From NCBI GenBank assembly GCA_006384855.1, contig VCJN01000215.1:18971-82970 (forward strand): a stretch of DNA of 64,000 bases. The letters are read 5' to 3'. This document shows, piece by piece, positions 18,532-28,797 of the stretch; positions within the stretch are counted from its first letter, which is position 1; the number at the start of each line of letters is the position of its first letter. A program made the position numbers and the translations under genes. A model generated the notes under the pieces. It was not told the DNA's origin and ran no database searches. It saw only the letters and a program-made list of their open reading frames with translations. Origin of the DNA: Tetraselmis striata (taxonomy: Eukaryota > Chlorophyta > Chlorodendrophyceae > Chlorodendrales > Chlorodendraceae).

Positions 18532-19165
18532 GTCGGGCGCCACACGCCCGAGCCTCTAGCGGCCCCGTAACGACGAGGCCGACCGCTATCTCACTGAGGC
18601 CAAGAAGACTGCGTCGCGCGACGAGTACCGCCACCTGCTGTGCTATGGCGTCTACCGCGCCGCCGCTAACCCGGCGGCTAAGACAGCTCTGGCTACGCTT
18701 CGCGCGCCCTATACCCCCACCCAAGACCGCGTCGACGCCCTCGACCTACTCGACGCCGCGCATCGCACGCTTGAAGCAGTGGGCGACGCGGATGAGGCCA
18801 GGCTCACCTACCTTCGACGCTTCAAGGCCAAGAAAGCCCTCACCCCCGAGGAACAAGTCGCCGAGCGACTCATCTACTCCCGAGTCTTCGACACCGCCGA
18901 GCATGAACGCTCCGCCAACGTCGTCGACGGCCTCCTGGCAGCGCTTGAGGACAAGCGCCTCGAGGTCGGCCTCGCGGCTGCGGCCAAGGCACAGGCATCA
19001 ACGACCTTCAAGAGGCAAGCAGCGGAGCGCGACACCGACCGCGTCAAGGAGCGGAAGGAAAAGGACAAGGCGGCGCGCGAGAGGCGGGAGCAGCAACGCG
19101 GCGAGGCGGACGCCAAGAACCGCGACAAAAACGGCGGCAGGACCGGCGACAAGACACGCGACTGA
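18152..19165 (+). pseudogene. DIRS gag-like ORF1
   Basis: The frame starts MAGGKKAADPTKATPAD and meets a TAG at 18,224-18,226. Past it comes a helical block (LKVDALSTRLDEQDNHKHKE) and the motif VFIDPRDWEDLLPRAYQDC, then a poly-C tract (18,507-18,530) that shifts the frame. It resumes RNDEADRYLTEAKKTASRDE and ends in a highly charged tail (DRVKERKEKDKAARERREQQ) with a stop at 19,165. Position and charge fit the gag-like ORF1 of DIRS elements. The poly-C lies where Pro codons would be expected, so tract expansion may have caused the frameshift. Confidence 0.65.
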
Positions 19166-19211
19166 CGGTGTGGCGCGCCGCGCCGACAGCTGTTGCCCCG
19201 ACTCTGACTAT

Positions 19212-20725
19212 ATGCGTCACCCCGTAAGGCGGAGTTGGCGGCACTGGCGAGACATCGGCGCGAGCGCGCAAGTGACGAGCTGGATACGGGATGGCGTACG
19301 CGTGCCTTTCCGCTACAACCGGCCCGCCCCAAGGTTCAACCAAGGCGTCTCATTCAACGACGCAACCCCTGCCCAACTCAAGTTCCTCACCGCCGAACTA
19401 AGACGCTTTACGGCGGCCGGCGCGTGGGATAAGTCGTCGTGCGCATGGTGGGTGTCCCGGGCGTTCTTCGTTCCGAAGCCCGGCGACAACCAGTGGCGTT
19501 TCATCATCGACCTCCGCGTGCTCAACACCTTCTGGGCGCGCAAGCGACTACGGATGGAGACACTCATGGGCGTCCGACACCTGACCGCGAAAGGGGATTA
19601 CATGTTTTCGTTCGACATGCAAGACGTCTTCTATGCCCTGGGCATCGCGCCCTCCGATCGCGACTACTTCACAGTCAACATCCCCGGGACCCTCTACCGG
19701 CTGTGCGGCCTTCCCATGGGCAAGTCGCTCAGCCCTTACTACTTCACGACGTTCACGATGACGTTCGTCAAGCACCTACGCTCTCCGACTACCCCCGCTG
19801 CGCCTGGCAATGTCCCGCGGTCACGCCGCTGCCTGCGCCGCGGGCGGTGGAGGGGAGCGCGCATCTTACCATACGTCGACGATTTCTTGCTGTTCGCCTC
19901 GTCGGAGCCGGAGGCGCTGGAGCTCCGCCAGCGCGTCGCCGATTTGCTGGACAGCCTGGGCCTGCTGCGCAACCCGCCAAAGGGCTGTGGGAGCCGGTCC
20001 AGTACGGCCAGCACCTGGGGGTGGACATCGACACAGCCACGGGATATTTTTATGCCCCGGTGGACAAACTGCAGCGGCTCGCGCGCCAAGCCAAGCCATT
20101 GCTGCAGCGCGCGGCCCGCGACGCCCGTTGGCTACCCGTGCGGGAGCTGCAGTCGCTCGCTGGGCGGGCTCAATACCTTTTCTTGGCAATCCCGGCCGCG
20201 CGCTTCTACCTGCGGGAGCTCCACGACGTGGTGGGCTCCAAGTGGGGCGGCCGAGTGCGCATGACACACCAGCTGCGGCGCGACCTGCAATGGCGGACTG
20301 CCGTGCCGACTCAGGCCAACGGCCGCCCTATCCACCGCCATGTGGAGACGGCCTACATGCACTGCGACAGCTCCGGCTACGGTTGGGGTGCAGTGCTGAA
20401 TGGCAGGCTGGAGGCGCGGGGGTTCTGGGAGGCAGCCAACGAGCGCCAGCACATCATCTGGAAAGAACTGAAGGCCGTCCGGCTGGCAGTGGAGTCTTTC
20501 CTGCCGCACCTCGCTGGTCGCCGCGTGTTGCTGCACGAGGACAACGAGGCGGTGTGCAGCGTCCTTGCTGGCCTCACCTCCCACTCTCCGGCGATGATGG
20601 CGGAACTACGCAAGCTATGGTACCTGCTGGACAGCAACGGCGTACACATCAGAACCCGCTACATCCGGTCCGCCGCGAACGTGTGGGCGGATCGACTCAG
20701 CCGACACCTCGACAGCGACGACTAG
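19212..20725 (+). pseudogene. DIRS reverse transcriptase-RNase H
   Basis: The RT fingers read FFVPKPGDNQWRFIIDLRVL; the palm reads GDYMFSFDMQDVFYALGIAP, then LCGLPMGKSLSPYYF and the catalytic ILPYVDDFLLFA (YVDD). Near 19,985 the frame shifts. The second frame carries the connection (YGQHLGVDIDTATGYFYAPV) and RNase H (MHCDSSGYGWGAVLNG, then WKELKAVRLAVE, LHEDNEAVCSVLAGL and AANVWADRLSRHLDS), with the D-E-D-D acids visible. It stops at 20,725. A plus-strand ATG lies at 19,212. The order RT-RNase H followed by a methyltransferase-like region is characteristic of DIRS elements. Confidence 0.8.
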
Positions 20726-21206
20726 CAACTGGACCCCGTCCTGTTCGCAGAGCTGGAAGCAATTTGGGGTGCGCACTCCATCGATCGGTTCGCATCAGCC
20801 CTGAACGCGATGCTACGCGAAACCCTAAACCCTAAAAAAAAAACGCTACAACGCTGCGTGGTTGGACCCCGGCTGCGAGGCGGTGGACTTCCTGCACCTG
20901 TCCGATGCGGAGTGGCGTCGCGAGAACAACTACTGCAACCCCCCTTGGCCGCTTCTGCCGGACCTTGTGCAGAAGCTGCGCCAGAGCGGCGCGGCCGCTA
21001 GTGTCGTGGCCCCTCGCTGGGAGGGCAAGGTGTGGCACCAGGCACTTACCGAGATGGCAGTGGCGGAGCGCGTGGTACTGCCTCGCCGCGATCTTTTTCG
21101 GCCGGGGCGAAGGGCAGGGCGCGATATGCCCGGAGCGCCGCGCTGGGCAGTGAGTGTCTTCCGTGTGCCATACCGTCATGGCTGCACCTGCGCCGCGGAT
21201 CAGTGA
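20726..21206 (+). pseudogene. DIRS methyltransferase-like domain, with telomere-like insertion
   Basis: After IWGAHSIDRFASALNAML the frame is broken by AAACCCTAAACCCTAAAAAA at about 20,820-20,843. It then resumes AAWLDPGCEAVDFLHLSDAE and ENNYCNPPWPLLPDLVQKLR, ending FRVPYRHGCTCAAD. The NPPW motif is the catalytic signature of amino-methyltransferases (N6-adenine class), a domain described in DIRS elements. The inserted block is two TTTAGGG-type repeats with an A run; it replaces what by family pattern should be a short Pro-Arg-Tyr-Asn stretch. Confidence 0.6.
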
Positions 21207-21639
21207 GCGCAACCTTGGCGCTGTTCCCGGTACGAGGTGCTACGCCTATCGTCAGGCCCGCGCGCGCGCCACGCGTGCCGCAGGCAAAATATCTGTTGGA
21301 CATCCAGACCAGCGGCACGAACCCGTGGGCAGCTACTATGCGTCCGTACATGCGTTCAGTACTAGGTAACGACCAACTCGGCGAAACGGCGCTTCATTTG
21401 TACGCGTCGGCGTGCGCAGAAACTACCGCCAGTACGTACGGCAGTGCCATCCGCCCATTCCTACAATTCTGCGCTGAGCAGGGTGTGCCGCCCCTGGGTG
21501 GCACGGCGGCAACCGTCGCGCGCTACATCGCGTGGCAGGGTGTGCGGGGGACGGTCAAGGCAGCCAGTCTACAGCCTTACCTTTCCGCGATCAACGGTTT
21601 CTACCGCGACCACGGCGCGGAGCCGGTGGCGCAAGGCGA
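21207..21639 (+). pseudogene. DIRS tyrosine recombinase, N-terminal half
   Basis: The frame reads the core-binding domain (ETTASTYGSAIRPFLQFCAE, then TVARYIAWQGVRGTVKAASL and PYLSAINGFYRDHG). It is cut at codon Gly-Asp by the CACTG element at 21,640. Removing that element and one CGA duplication joins this half in frame to 29,782. The core-binding half contacts DNA; the catalytic residues are in the other half. Confidence 0.75.
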
Positions 21640-21659
21640 CACTGTGAGATTCAGATGTG

Positions 21660-22383
21660 ACATACAGGTGACGAAGCACTACTACTAGCGACTATTATTT
21701 ATCCGTGAAGGCTGCTGCTGGTGGCGGCACGTCCATCCAGTTACGTGCGAGTACATCCGGCGTTATTGCCGGCGGGCGATAAATCCTTTTTGTCATCATT
21801 CTGGTAGTCGTACCAGCCCGGTGAAGCGTACATGGCACTGACGTACAAGGTACAAGGTTGTCCGTGTAGTACCGGGTAGTACGCGATATATTTATTACGC
21901 CGGTACCGGGTATCTAGTAATCCGGTACCGGCTCATGCAATTATATCTAGTACGAACCCTAGTCGTCCTGTGGATAACTACGACTATTAGTACATGGGAG
22001 CGCAAATCTCAGCCGTACTTTTTGGCCAAAGTGGGGAATTTTGTGTACATTATAGCTAGTACTGCTGAACGGGCCTGCCAGCCGTCCGATCAAAGGTCAT
22101 CAGATGGGCGGTTTGGCTGCCATGTTTTGCCAAAGAGTGCTCACGTTACATAAATATTCGCGAGGGGGAGGGCGGGGGCAGGCAGCGGTTTGCCGAAGAA
22201 TGATTGAATTACAATATTCGCGACAGCTGCCATCGGGGAATGTGGCCCGCCGGGGGGGGGGGGGGGGGGGGTGCGGGGGCGGGGGGACCACGCCCGCCCC
22301 CCCCCCCCCCCCCCGCCCCCCCTCGCCGCCAGCCGCTCCCGCCTGGGGGTGGGGGGGGGGGGGGGGGGGTAAGGGGGCGGGGG
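21660..22383. other. Subterminal non-coding region of copy B with three long G/C tracts
   Basis: Corresponds to 6,676-7,305 of copy A. It holds poly-G (about 22,252-22,271), poly-C (about 22,297-22,314) and poly-G (about 22,352-22,369), which could pair with one another. No gene is seen. Confidence 0.5.
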
Positions 22384-22665
22384 CTACTGCTTGTTCTTGT
22401 TCTTGCGTGCCCGGGGGACCCTCCGCTTCGACGATCTCGCTGCCTCCGCCTCCGCCTCCGCCTCCGCCTCCGCCTGCGCCTCCGACTCCGCCTCCGACTC
22501 CGCGACCGTCAGTTTCTTACCTCGGCGCTTCTTCACTGGCCTCTTCCGCTTCTTGTCATCCGTCAGTGTCTTCACCACCCCGGGAGGCTGTGCCGTCGAC
22601 GACGCCGCCATGAGCTTCCTTACCTTCGCGTCGGGACGCCCCCTGTGCGCAGACACCCACAACAA
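22384..22665 (-). CDS. Small basic protein with Glu-Ala repeats (copy B)
   Basis: The counterpart of 6,388-6,675, 93 residues. The basic blocks (KKRKRPVKKRRGKK and the KNKNKQ end) are unchanged. Differences from copy A are a few substitutions (WVSAH for WASGH) and one E-A repeat unit fewer. Conservation of the charged blocks while the repeat length changes supports a coding role. Confidence 0.45.
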   Translation of the reverse strand: MLWVSAHRGRPDAKVRKLMAASSTAQPPGVVKTLTDDKKRKRPVKKRRGKKLTVAESEAESEAQAEAEAEAEAEAARSSKRRVPRARKNKNKQ

Positions 22666-22683
22666 GCCACAATCGTTTCGCCT

Positions 22684-22970
22684 TTAAGCGGCTGAGGATG
22701 CGGCCTCCTCGGCCACCACGAGTTGCGCCGCTGGCACTGTGGAAGCCTTGGCGTTGAGGTGGGCCTTACGGCGCTCCCGGACGAACCTGCGCGCGGCACA
22801 AGTTAGCCACGAGTGGGTGCGTGCTAATGCGGAGGATGGAGTGTTTTGTTGCGCGCCCACCTTGTCACGCGTTTCCTCATGTCTTTCTCGTCCTCCTCGA
22901 TGCCGGCGGCGCGGACACGCGAGACAACAAGGCTCGCCGCCCACTTTTGCCCGGGGGGGCGAGGTCGGCC
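22684..22970 (-). CDS. Two-exon C-terminal segment of a CACTG-transposon protein (copy B)
   Basis: The counterpart of 6,086-6,369 with the same exons (GIEEDEKDMRKRVTR and FVRERRKAHLNAKA) and intron ends (GTGGGC...GCGCAG). The only visible changes are in the intron and at GRPRPPG for GRSRPPG. The poly-G tract just beyond it (about 22,990-23,032) is much longer than in copy A. Confidence 0.45.
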
Positions 22971-22985
22971 ATGGCGCTGTGAGCG

Positions 22986-23410
22986 GTGAAGGGGGGGGGG
23001 GGGGGGCGGGGGGGGGGGGGGGGGGGGGGGGGCGGCCGAGGTGGAGAAACTAACACCCAGTCGACGACCGCCTTCCGCAGCAGTCAACGACACATCGGAT
23101 GCGAGGAGCAACGCGCCACTACTATTTATATGCACGTATTGTCAAGAGCTAGTCGGTGCGGCATTGTGTCGGTGTAATTTCGCAATGTTTATTGTTGAAG
23201 TAGCACGGCGTAATGGATACGGCGAGTGAATCCGGGATAATGTGTGCGACGAATGTGCGCGCGCAGCGTTGTGCGGCGGTGTGCGGCGGTGTGCGGCGGT
23301 GTGCGGCGGTGTGCACCGATGTTAATATAGTGTGAATATTATATCGGCCGTAGACGATCAGGTCTGGCAGCACCGCCCGTGCTTGTAAATAAGCGACAAT
23401 GGGTCTAGTC
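22986..23410. other. Non-coding spacer of copy B with long poly-G and CGGTGTG repeats
   Basis: Two abutting G tracts (about 22,990-23,006 and 23,010-23,032) are followed by the inverted counterpart of 5,641-6,080, including four GTGTGCGGCG units at about 23,270-23,310 and CTATTTATATGC, the inverse of the TATA-like motif. Confidence 0.45.
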
Positions 23411-24565
23411 TCCCGCTAGTCTGTGCACCGCAAGTGCACTCCGCAAGCCTCGCCTCCATCCGCGTCGGAACCGGTAGTAAGTGTTGTTGTGTGCGCACAT
23501 CGTGACAACATTACACGGTGGCAATTGCAATTATTAGCGGTGGATAATGTGAAGGCGTTTTCGAAATCGACAGAGAATGAGGCGGTGCTGGCGGAGTGCA
23601 TTGGCGGTGCATAGAATAGCGTGTTGCTGGGGTTTTGGCTGCATCGGACGCCGTATTCCCACCCATCCGGCACGGAATGTCCGGTTTTCACACATTTGTG
23701 TGTTAATAAAGCAGTGTGAATATTACGCGTCTTTTACGCCGGGTGGATGGGCATCCGGCGTCCGATGCACCCCAATTATTTGCAGCACGCTACTCTACGC
23801 ACCCCCAACGCACTCCGCAAGCCTCGCCTCCATCCGCGTCGGAACCGGTAGTAAGTGTTGTTGTGTGCGCACATCGTGACAACATTACACGGTGGCAATT
23901 GCAATTAGCGGTGGATAATGTGAAGGCGTTTTCGAAATCGACAGAGAATGAGGCGGTGCTGGCGGAGTGCATTGGCGGTGCATAGAATAGCGTGGTGCTG
24001 GGGTTTTGGCTGCATCGGACGCCGTATTCCCACCCATCCGGCACGGAATGTCCGGTTTTTACACATTTGTGTGTTAATAAAGTGTGAATATTACGCGTCT
24101 TTTACGCCGGGTGGATGGGCATCCGGCGTCCGATGCACCCCAATTATTTGCAGCACGCTACTCTACGCACCCCCAACGCACTCCGCAAGCCTCGCCTCCA
24201 TCCGCGTCGGAACCGGTAGTAAGTGATGTTGTGTGCGCACATCGTGACAACATTACACGGTGGCAATTGCAATTAGCGGTGGATAATGTGAAGGCGTTTT
24301 CGAAATCGACAGAGAATGAGGCGGTGCTGGCGGAGTGCATTGGCGGTGCATGGAATAGCGTGGTGCTGGGGTTTTGGCTGCATCGGACGCCGTATTCCCA
24401 CCCATCCGGCACGGTATGTCCGGTTTTCACACATTTGCGTGTGAATATATATAGTGTGAATATTACGTACGCGTCTTTTACGCTGGGTGGATGGGTATCC
24501 GGCGTCCGATGCACCCCGAATCTCACCAACACGCTACTCTACGCACCCCCAACGCACTCCGCCAG
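23411..24565. repeat. Tandem 370-bp imperfect palindromes (copy B)
   Basis: The inverted counterpart of 4,491-5,640. GTCTTTTACGCCGGGTGGAT recurs with about 370-bp spacing (about 23,729, 24,097 and a variant at 24,473). Palindromic arms and the central GTGAATATTACGCG are conserved, with small indels (an extra CAG in GCAGTGTGAATATT). Confidence 0.8.
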
Positions 24566-24953
24566 CCCCGCCTCTTTCCGCGCAGGTCCTACGTTCCATT
24601 GTATGTATATACATACGTACATGTACTGCTCCGAAACCAGCCCAAACTTAATGAGTGCACAAGTGTAAATGCGGGGGGGGGGGGGGGGGTGGGGGGGGGG
24701 TGTGTGGCGGCGGGGCATCCACTCACACATACCCCGGCGATGCATGACAGATATTACATGCCGTGGCGGGTCGGCGGGCCGACCCGGCGGGCCGACCCGG
24801 CGGGGGGGGGGGGGGGGGGGGGGCGTCTATTCAACTACACGTGCGACAGTGTCGTTTCGTGGAGCAGTATATGTGCCCGGCCTCATTTATACCGCCCCCT
24901 ACCTGCGCTGCATGGTCCACCCCTACGAATTACTTAGCACAAACCGCCATTAC
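24566..24953. other. Non-coding part of copy B with two poly-G tracts
   Basis: Matches 4,116-4,490. The G tracts at about 24,673-24,700 and 24,801-24,823 are longer than the corresponding C tracts of copy A. No gene is seen. Confidence 0.45.
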
Positions 24954-25256
24954 TTAATAGGAACCTAGCACAGCCAGGCTTATATGCCCGCTTTGCCGAT
25001 CAACTTCTACGCACTTTCCGTCCCTTAACCGCCGGACATGGGGGTTAAGCCGCCAGCCTCGGCAGTTGCTTAGCCAGACTTGGCATCCCGTACCGTGTCC
25101 ATGGCTTCGCAGCTCTGCCGCCGGCACACGCCGAGTCCGGCGCTTGCTGCCGCGGGGTTGCGCACGCATGCACGCACGGTAATACGCCGCCGACGCCGCC
25201 ACGCTTATTTCCACCACCTTCGCCAGCCGCAGCTTCGCACGCCTTTCCGCCGACAT
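24954..25256 (-). CDS. Small basic protein or N-terminal exon (copy B)
   Basis: The counterpart of 3,804-4,115, starting MSAERRAKLRLAKVVEISVA. It lacks some of the GCGTCGG units of copy A and keeps the basic block RGSKRRTRRVPAAELRS. No family is recognised. Confidence 0.35.
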   Translation of the reverse strand: MSAERRAKLRLAKVVEISVAASAAYYRACMRAQPRGSKRRTRRVPAAELRSHGHGTGCQVWLSNCRGWRLNPHVRRLRDGKCVEVDRQSGHISLAVLGSY

Positions 25257-25290
25257 ACGAAACGCACGAATCCCCCCCCGTCCCCGCGTC

Positions 25291-26186
25291 ATGTATATTA
25301 TATTCGAGGCGACTATGCGGGGCGCAGCACACGCCGCGGCGTGGGTCGGCGGAGCGACAGGCGGCGGGAGCCCTAATGGCCGGGCAGTATCCACACCCAC
25401 ACAGGCACCGCCGCTCACCTCCGACGCGGATGAACCGCCTCCCAAAGGAAACATGCCGGTTGGTGGTAAGCCCAGCAGGCGTGCGTGGGGTGCCGGCGCC
25501 GGTACTGGTGCGACGGAGCTGTCGCGTCAGGAACCGCACCGCATGTGGAGCAACACATGGCGGTGCCGGCCCCACCTATGTCTAGGGCCACCTCCTCACA
25601 ACACCCCGCCACGACGGCGTCGGCCACCGCCGACGGCGCCGTTGCGGGGGGGGACGCCCTGCCAGGCGACGATGATGCGCCTGGTGCGCCGGGTCAGGAG
25701 GCGGAGGAGGCCGTGGTCGAGGCGACTGATCGGGCTGAGGGGGTTGTCGAGGCGAGCGAGGCTGCGCTCGCGCCACCCGCCCCGCAGCCACCTGCGGGAC
25801 ATGCCGACTTGCTCGTCGCCATGTTGACCGGAGCACTACGAGCAGTGGCGGGAGGCGGCCACATGCACTATCATGTGCGTGTCCTGGCCGGACGCCCGTC
25901 ATGCGTGGACTGCGGCCAACGGACGGACTGGGAGTGTTGATGCGACGGCACCCCGGCTTTGTGCGGCCCCAAGTACCCATGCATGGCGACCCATCAGCGG
26001 GCAGTCCCCTGCCCGACCACGGCCACGAAGAGGGCGGAGTTCCGCCATGTCAGGGACGCGTTCCACGACGCGACTCGCGCCGCCGTGTGTGAGGCTTCCG
26101 AGAAGGCACGCGCGGCTGGTAGGGTGCGCAGGGTGAGGCGGCGGACGGCCCAGGAGCTGAAGGAGAGCGAGACATGCCGTCAGTGA
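25291..26186 (+). pseudogene. Zinc-ribbon protein of the CACTG transposon, with UGA (copy B)
   Basis: The counterpart of 2,906-3,757. The acidic block and CVDCGQRTDWEC are intact, but the next codon, TGC (Cys) in copy A, is TGA here (about 25,938). The frame continues CDGTPALCGPKYPCMATHQR and runs to the same end (LKESETCRQ, stop by 26,186). The 5' third differs from copy A by an extra stretch around 25,325-25,370 that changes the frame. As read it is a pseudogene unless the UGA is decoded. Confidence 0.5.
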
Positions 26187-26224
26187 GGTCGGGCGCAATG
26201 TCATTGGGTGGGGCACACGGACGT

Positions 26225-26363
26225 GTAACACTTGCACTTTGCGCGTACTGCTGGGTTACATCCAAGCGGTGTCACACTATGCAACCGGAAAGGCTGCGTT
26301 GCTACTGCAAACGATGCTACGCCTCACTCGGTAGCAACCGCTGCCCCGCCTATCCCACAGCCG

Positions 26364-26400
<37 letters not shown>

Positions 26401-26575
26401 GCGCACCGTCCTGCGACCTCGCGTGGATCCCCGCCACCAGCAGCTTGCACTTGCACTTTGCGCGTACTGCTGGGTTACATCCAGGCGGCGTCACACCGGA
26501 AAGGCTGCGTTGCTACTGCAAACGATGCTACGCCTCACTCGGTAGCAACCGCTGCCCCGCCCATCCCACTCGGGA
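26225..26575. repeat. Tandem repeat of about 200 bp with poly-C (copy B)
   Basis: Two units of the repeat found three times at 2,360-2,870. The poly-C tract at about 26,370-26,398 sits where copy A has poly-G on the other strand. Confidence 0.7.
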
Positions 26576-27174
26576 TGCTGAGAGCAGCTAAAGGGCACCG
26601 GGGGCGGGGCAAGAGGGAGCAGGGCCAATGATTGTGGAAGAGCGGGGACCCGCTTGCATGCCATCGTATTATATCTTGCACAATATCTGTTGCTGCACTC
26701 ATATCTCACATCACTAGCTTAGCTATAGTGATTCCCCCCCCCCCCCCCCCCCCCCCCCCCCCGCACCGCGGACGCACAAGCCTGGGTATACGCATCAACT
26801 GCCCGCCGGGATGAGAAACTGGTATTGGTAGTGTGTCTGTGGGGTGGAGGGGGGGCAAAAGAGCTGCCAATTGCTGCCAAGCTGGTGCGTTACATTGGGG
26901 CAGGCGCTGGGCAGACAATTGGGGCTCGCTTCAGAGCATTGTCTAGTGCCTATGCGGCTGCGCCGCCTCCGCCGCATGCAGACTCTCCGAGCTCACCAGC
27001 ACCGCCACCTCAGTCATGCGGCCCTGCATCCCGCAGCCCGCCGCCGCCAGCCAGATCAGAGGTATCCAGAAGCCAGTGCTGGGGTTGTTGCGGCATGACC
27101 GCATAGTTTTCAGCGCCTGCCGTCCACAACTTGTAATGCATCCCTTTCCGCCGATTCCGCTGTATGCGCTGTCT
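26576..27174. other. Segment present in copy B and absent from copy A
   Basis: About 600 bp lie between the tandem repeat and the minisatellite, with a poly-C tract at about 26,736-26,762. In copy A the flanks are joined directly (CCCACTCG|CGTTGGCGCC in this orientation). On the minus strand the minisatellite frame runs through it (FWIPLIWLAAAGCGMQGRMT, then LVSSESLHAAEAAQPHRH) and stops near 26,943, so it may be the original 3' exon, deleted from copy A by repeat-mediated recombination. An insertion in copy B is the alternative. Confidence 0.45.
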
Positions 27175-27667
27175 TGGCGCCGCGCTGCCCCGGCCGCCGC
27201 GCCTTGGCGCCGCGCTGCCCCGGCCGCCGCGCCTTGGCGCCGCGCTGCCCCGGCCGCCGCGCGTTGGCGCCGCGCTGCCCCGGCCGCCGCGCCTTGGCGC
27301 CGCGCTGCCCCGGCCGCCGCGCCTTGGCGCCGCGCTGCCCCGGCCGCCGCGCCTTGGCGCCGCGCTGCCCCGGCCGCCGCGCGTTGGCGCCGCGCTGCCC
27401 CGGCCGCCGCGCGTTGGCGCCGCGCTGCCCCGGCCGCCGCGCCTTGGCGCCGCGCTGCCCCGGCCGCCGCGCCTTGGCGCCGCGCTGCCCCGGCCGCCGC
27501 GCGTTGGCGCCGCGCTGCCCCGGCCGCCGCGCCTTGGCGCCGCGCTGCCCCGGCCGCCGCGCCTTGGCGCCGCGCTGCCCCGGCCGCCGCGCGTTGGCGC
27601 CGCGCTGCCCCGGCCGCCGCGCCTTGGCGCCGCGCTGCCCCGGCCGCCGCGCCTTGGCGCCGCGCTG
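27175..27667. repeat. 30-bp coding minisatellite, about sixteen units (copy B)
   Basis: The units (GGCGCCGCGCTGCCCCGGCC plus GCCGCGCCTT) are almost perfect. One position alternates C or G (GCGCCTT or GCGCGTT) in the order C C G C C C G G C C G C C G C C. On the minus strand it encodes RRQGAAAGAA or RRQRAAAGAA. Copy A has only about two units. Confidence 0.9.
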
Positions 27668-28030
27668 GGTATCGAGTCCTCCCCTCCCTAGTGAGCGCGT
27701 CCACCTGCGCCTTGCGCTCGGGGCCGTCCTCCTCCGTCACCACATTCTGCAACCCCCACCGCGTGACGAACCACGCAGCTCCTTGCAGGCGCTTGTACAT
27801 GTGCCCAAGCACCGCCAGTCGTGACACCGAACGCACCACCGCTGGGGACGCGAGCTCCTTCTCGGGCATGATCGCCTTCACCCGGGCCTCCTCGAGGAGC
27901 GGACCGGCGTTAAGAATGGAAAACGTTTCCATGTGGTGCAAGCAGTCCTCCATGACCCAGCCGGGCTGCACCGTCACCTTGCCTGACCCTGCAGTCATGG
28001 AGGGGAATGCCGTCACGCCCACGCCCACGC
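27668..28030 (-). CDS. Conserved hypothetical C-terminal segment (copy B)
   Basis: The counterpart of 1,958-2,440 up to the repeat (SGWVMEDCLHHMETFSILNA, then VVTEEDGPERKAQVDALTRE). It is nearly identical to copy A (LEEAR for FEEAR) and continues into the long 10-residue repeat at 27,175-27,667. Confidence 0.4.
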
Positions 28031-28069
28031 CCACGCCCGGGGGGGGGGGGGGGGGGGGGGGGGGAGGGG

Positions 28070-28465
28070 TTTACCTTTCGATTCTTGGACACTGCAAACG
28101 AAGGGCGCAACCCGCGTTCAAAGTTGCTGGGTATCGGGACTAAAGCCTGGCGCCGGTCTTCCTGCTTCATAGCTCGGAATCCAATGTGGCCCTGCACGGT
28201 GACAAATTTCCTCCAGAAGTCCCTTCCCAAGCCAAAAAAAAACAGGTGGAACGGCGCGAGGGGGAAGAGGTTGACCATGCTGACATAGCCCCGGACCACA
28301 TGCACATGGCACACGCCATGGCAGCCAGTGTTCTGCTTGGCCTCCGCCAGCCGGGTTGTGTTGACCGCACGCCGGGCAAGGTGCGTGATTCACTGGACAA
28401 GTCATCGCCTTCATGGACGGTTACCAAGCGAGCCTCCCCGTCCGCATCCACAGGGGGGTGCTCCT
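28070..28465 (-). CDS. Conserved hypothetical segment (copy B)
   Basis: The counterpart of 1,497-1,881, with frames EHPPVDADGEARLVTVHEGD, then NTTRLAEAKQNTGCHGVCHV, then DFWRKFVTVQGHIGFRAMKQ. The same frame changes occur at the same places as in copy A, which favours introns over independent decay. Confidence 0.4.
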
Positions 28466-28580
28466 GGGCAGCCGCCATAGCCTCCACAACCTGCCACGCC
28501 GACCGAGCGGGTGCGTGTGATTCCATACAACCGCAGTTGAGTGGTGCCACCAGCACGCAGGCCGGGCCCACTCACCTCTG

Positions 28581-28797
28581 AACGCAGAAGGCCCACAATG
28601 CCCCCGTCCTCGAAAACAGCGCGCCACTGGGTCGCCCCGCCGTAGTCCTCCAACACCCACTCGGTAACGACGCCGGTTATCACGCCGTAGTGCCATACTC
28701 CCCGGAACTTCTTGGCGATGACCTTCATGTAGAAGTCGCCGGAATCGCCTTTCCATATCACGCCCTCATCGCGGGTTCCACGCCCGCCGGCGGCCAC
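28581..28797 (-). CDS. Tudor-like domain segment without the palindromic insertion (copy B)
   Basis: Reads KVIAKKFRGVWHYGVITGVV, then TEWVLEDYGGATQWRAVFED, ending LLRSE at a GTGAGT donor. This is the uninterrupted version of the domain at 1,121-1,381 and shows the empty site of the 34-bp palindrome. Confidence 0.5.

Noticed and set aside
18381-20264. A single 627-codon protein covering gag and RT of the DIRS element
   Set aside because: The first 270 codons are an out-of-frame reading of the gag region; the genuine RT sequence begins only around 19,212 and shifts frame near 19,985.
27016-28143. Long overlapping reading frames on both strands across the 30-bp minisatellite
   Set aside because: A 30-bp unit without stops opens all in-phase frames. 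Only the minus frame continuous with the conserved SGWVMEDCLHHM segment is supported by comparison with copy A.
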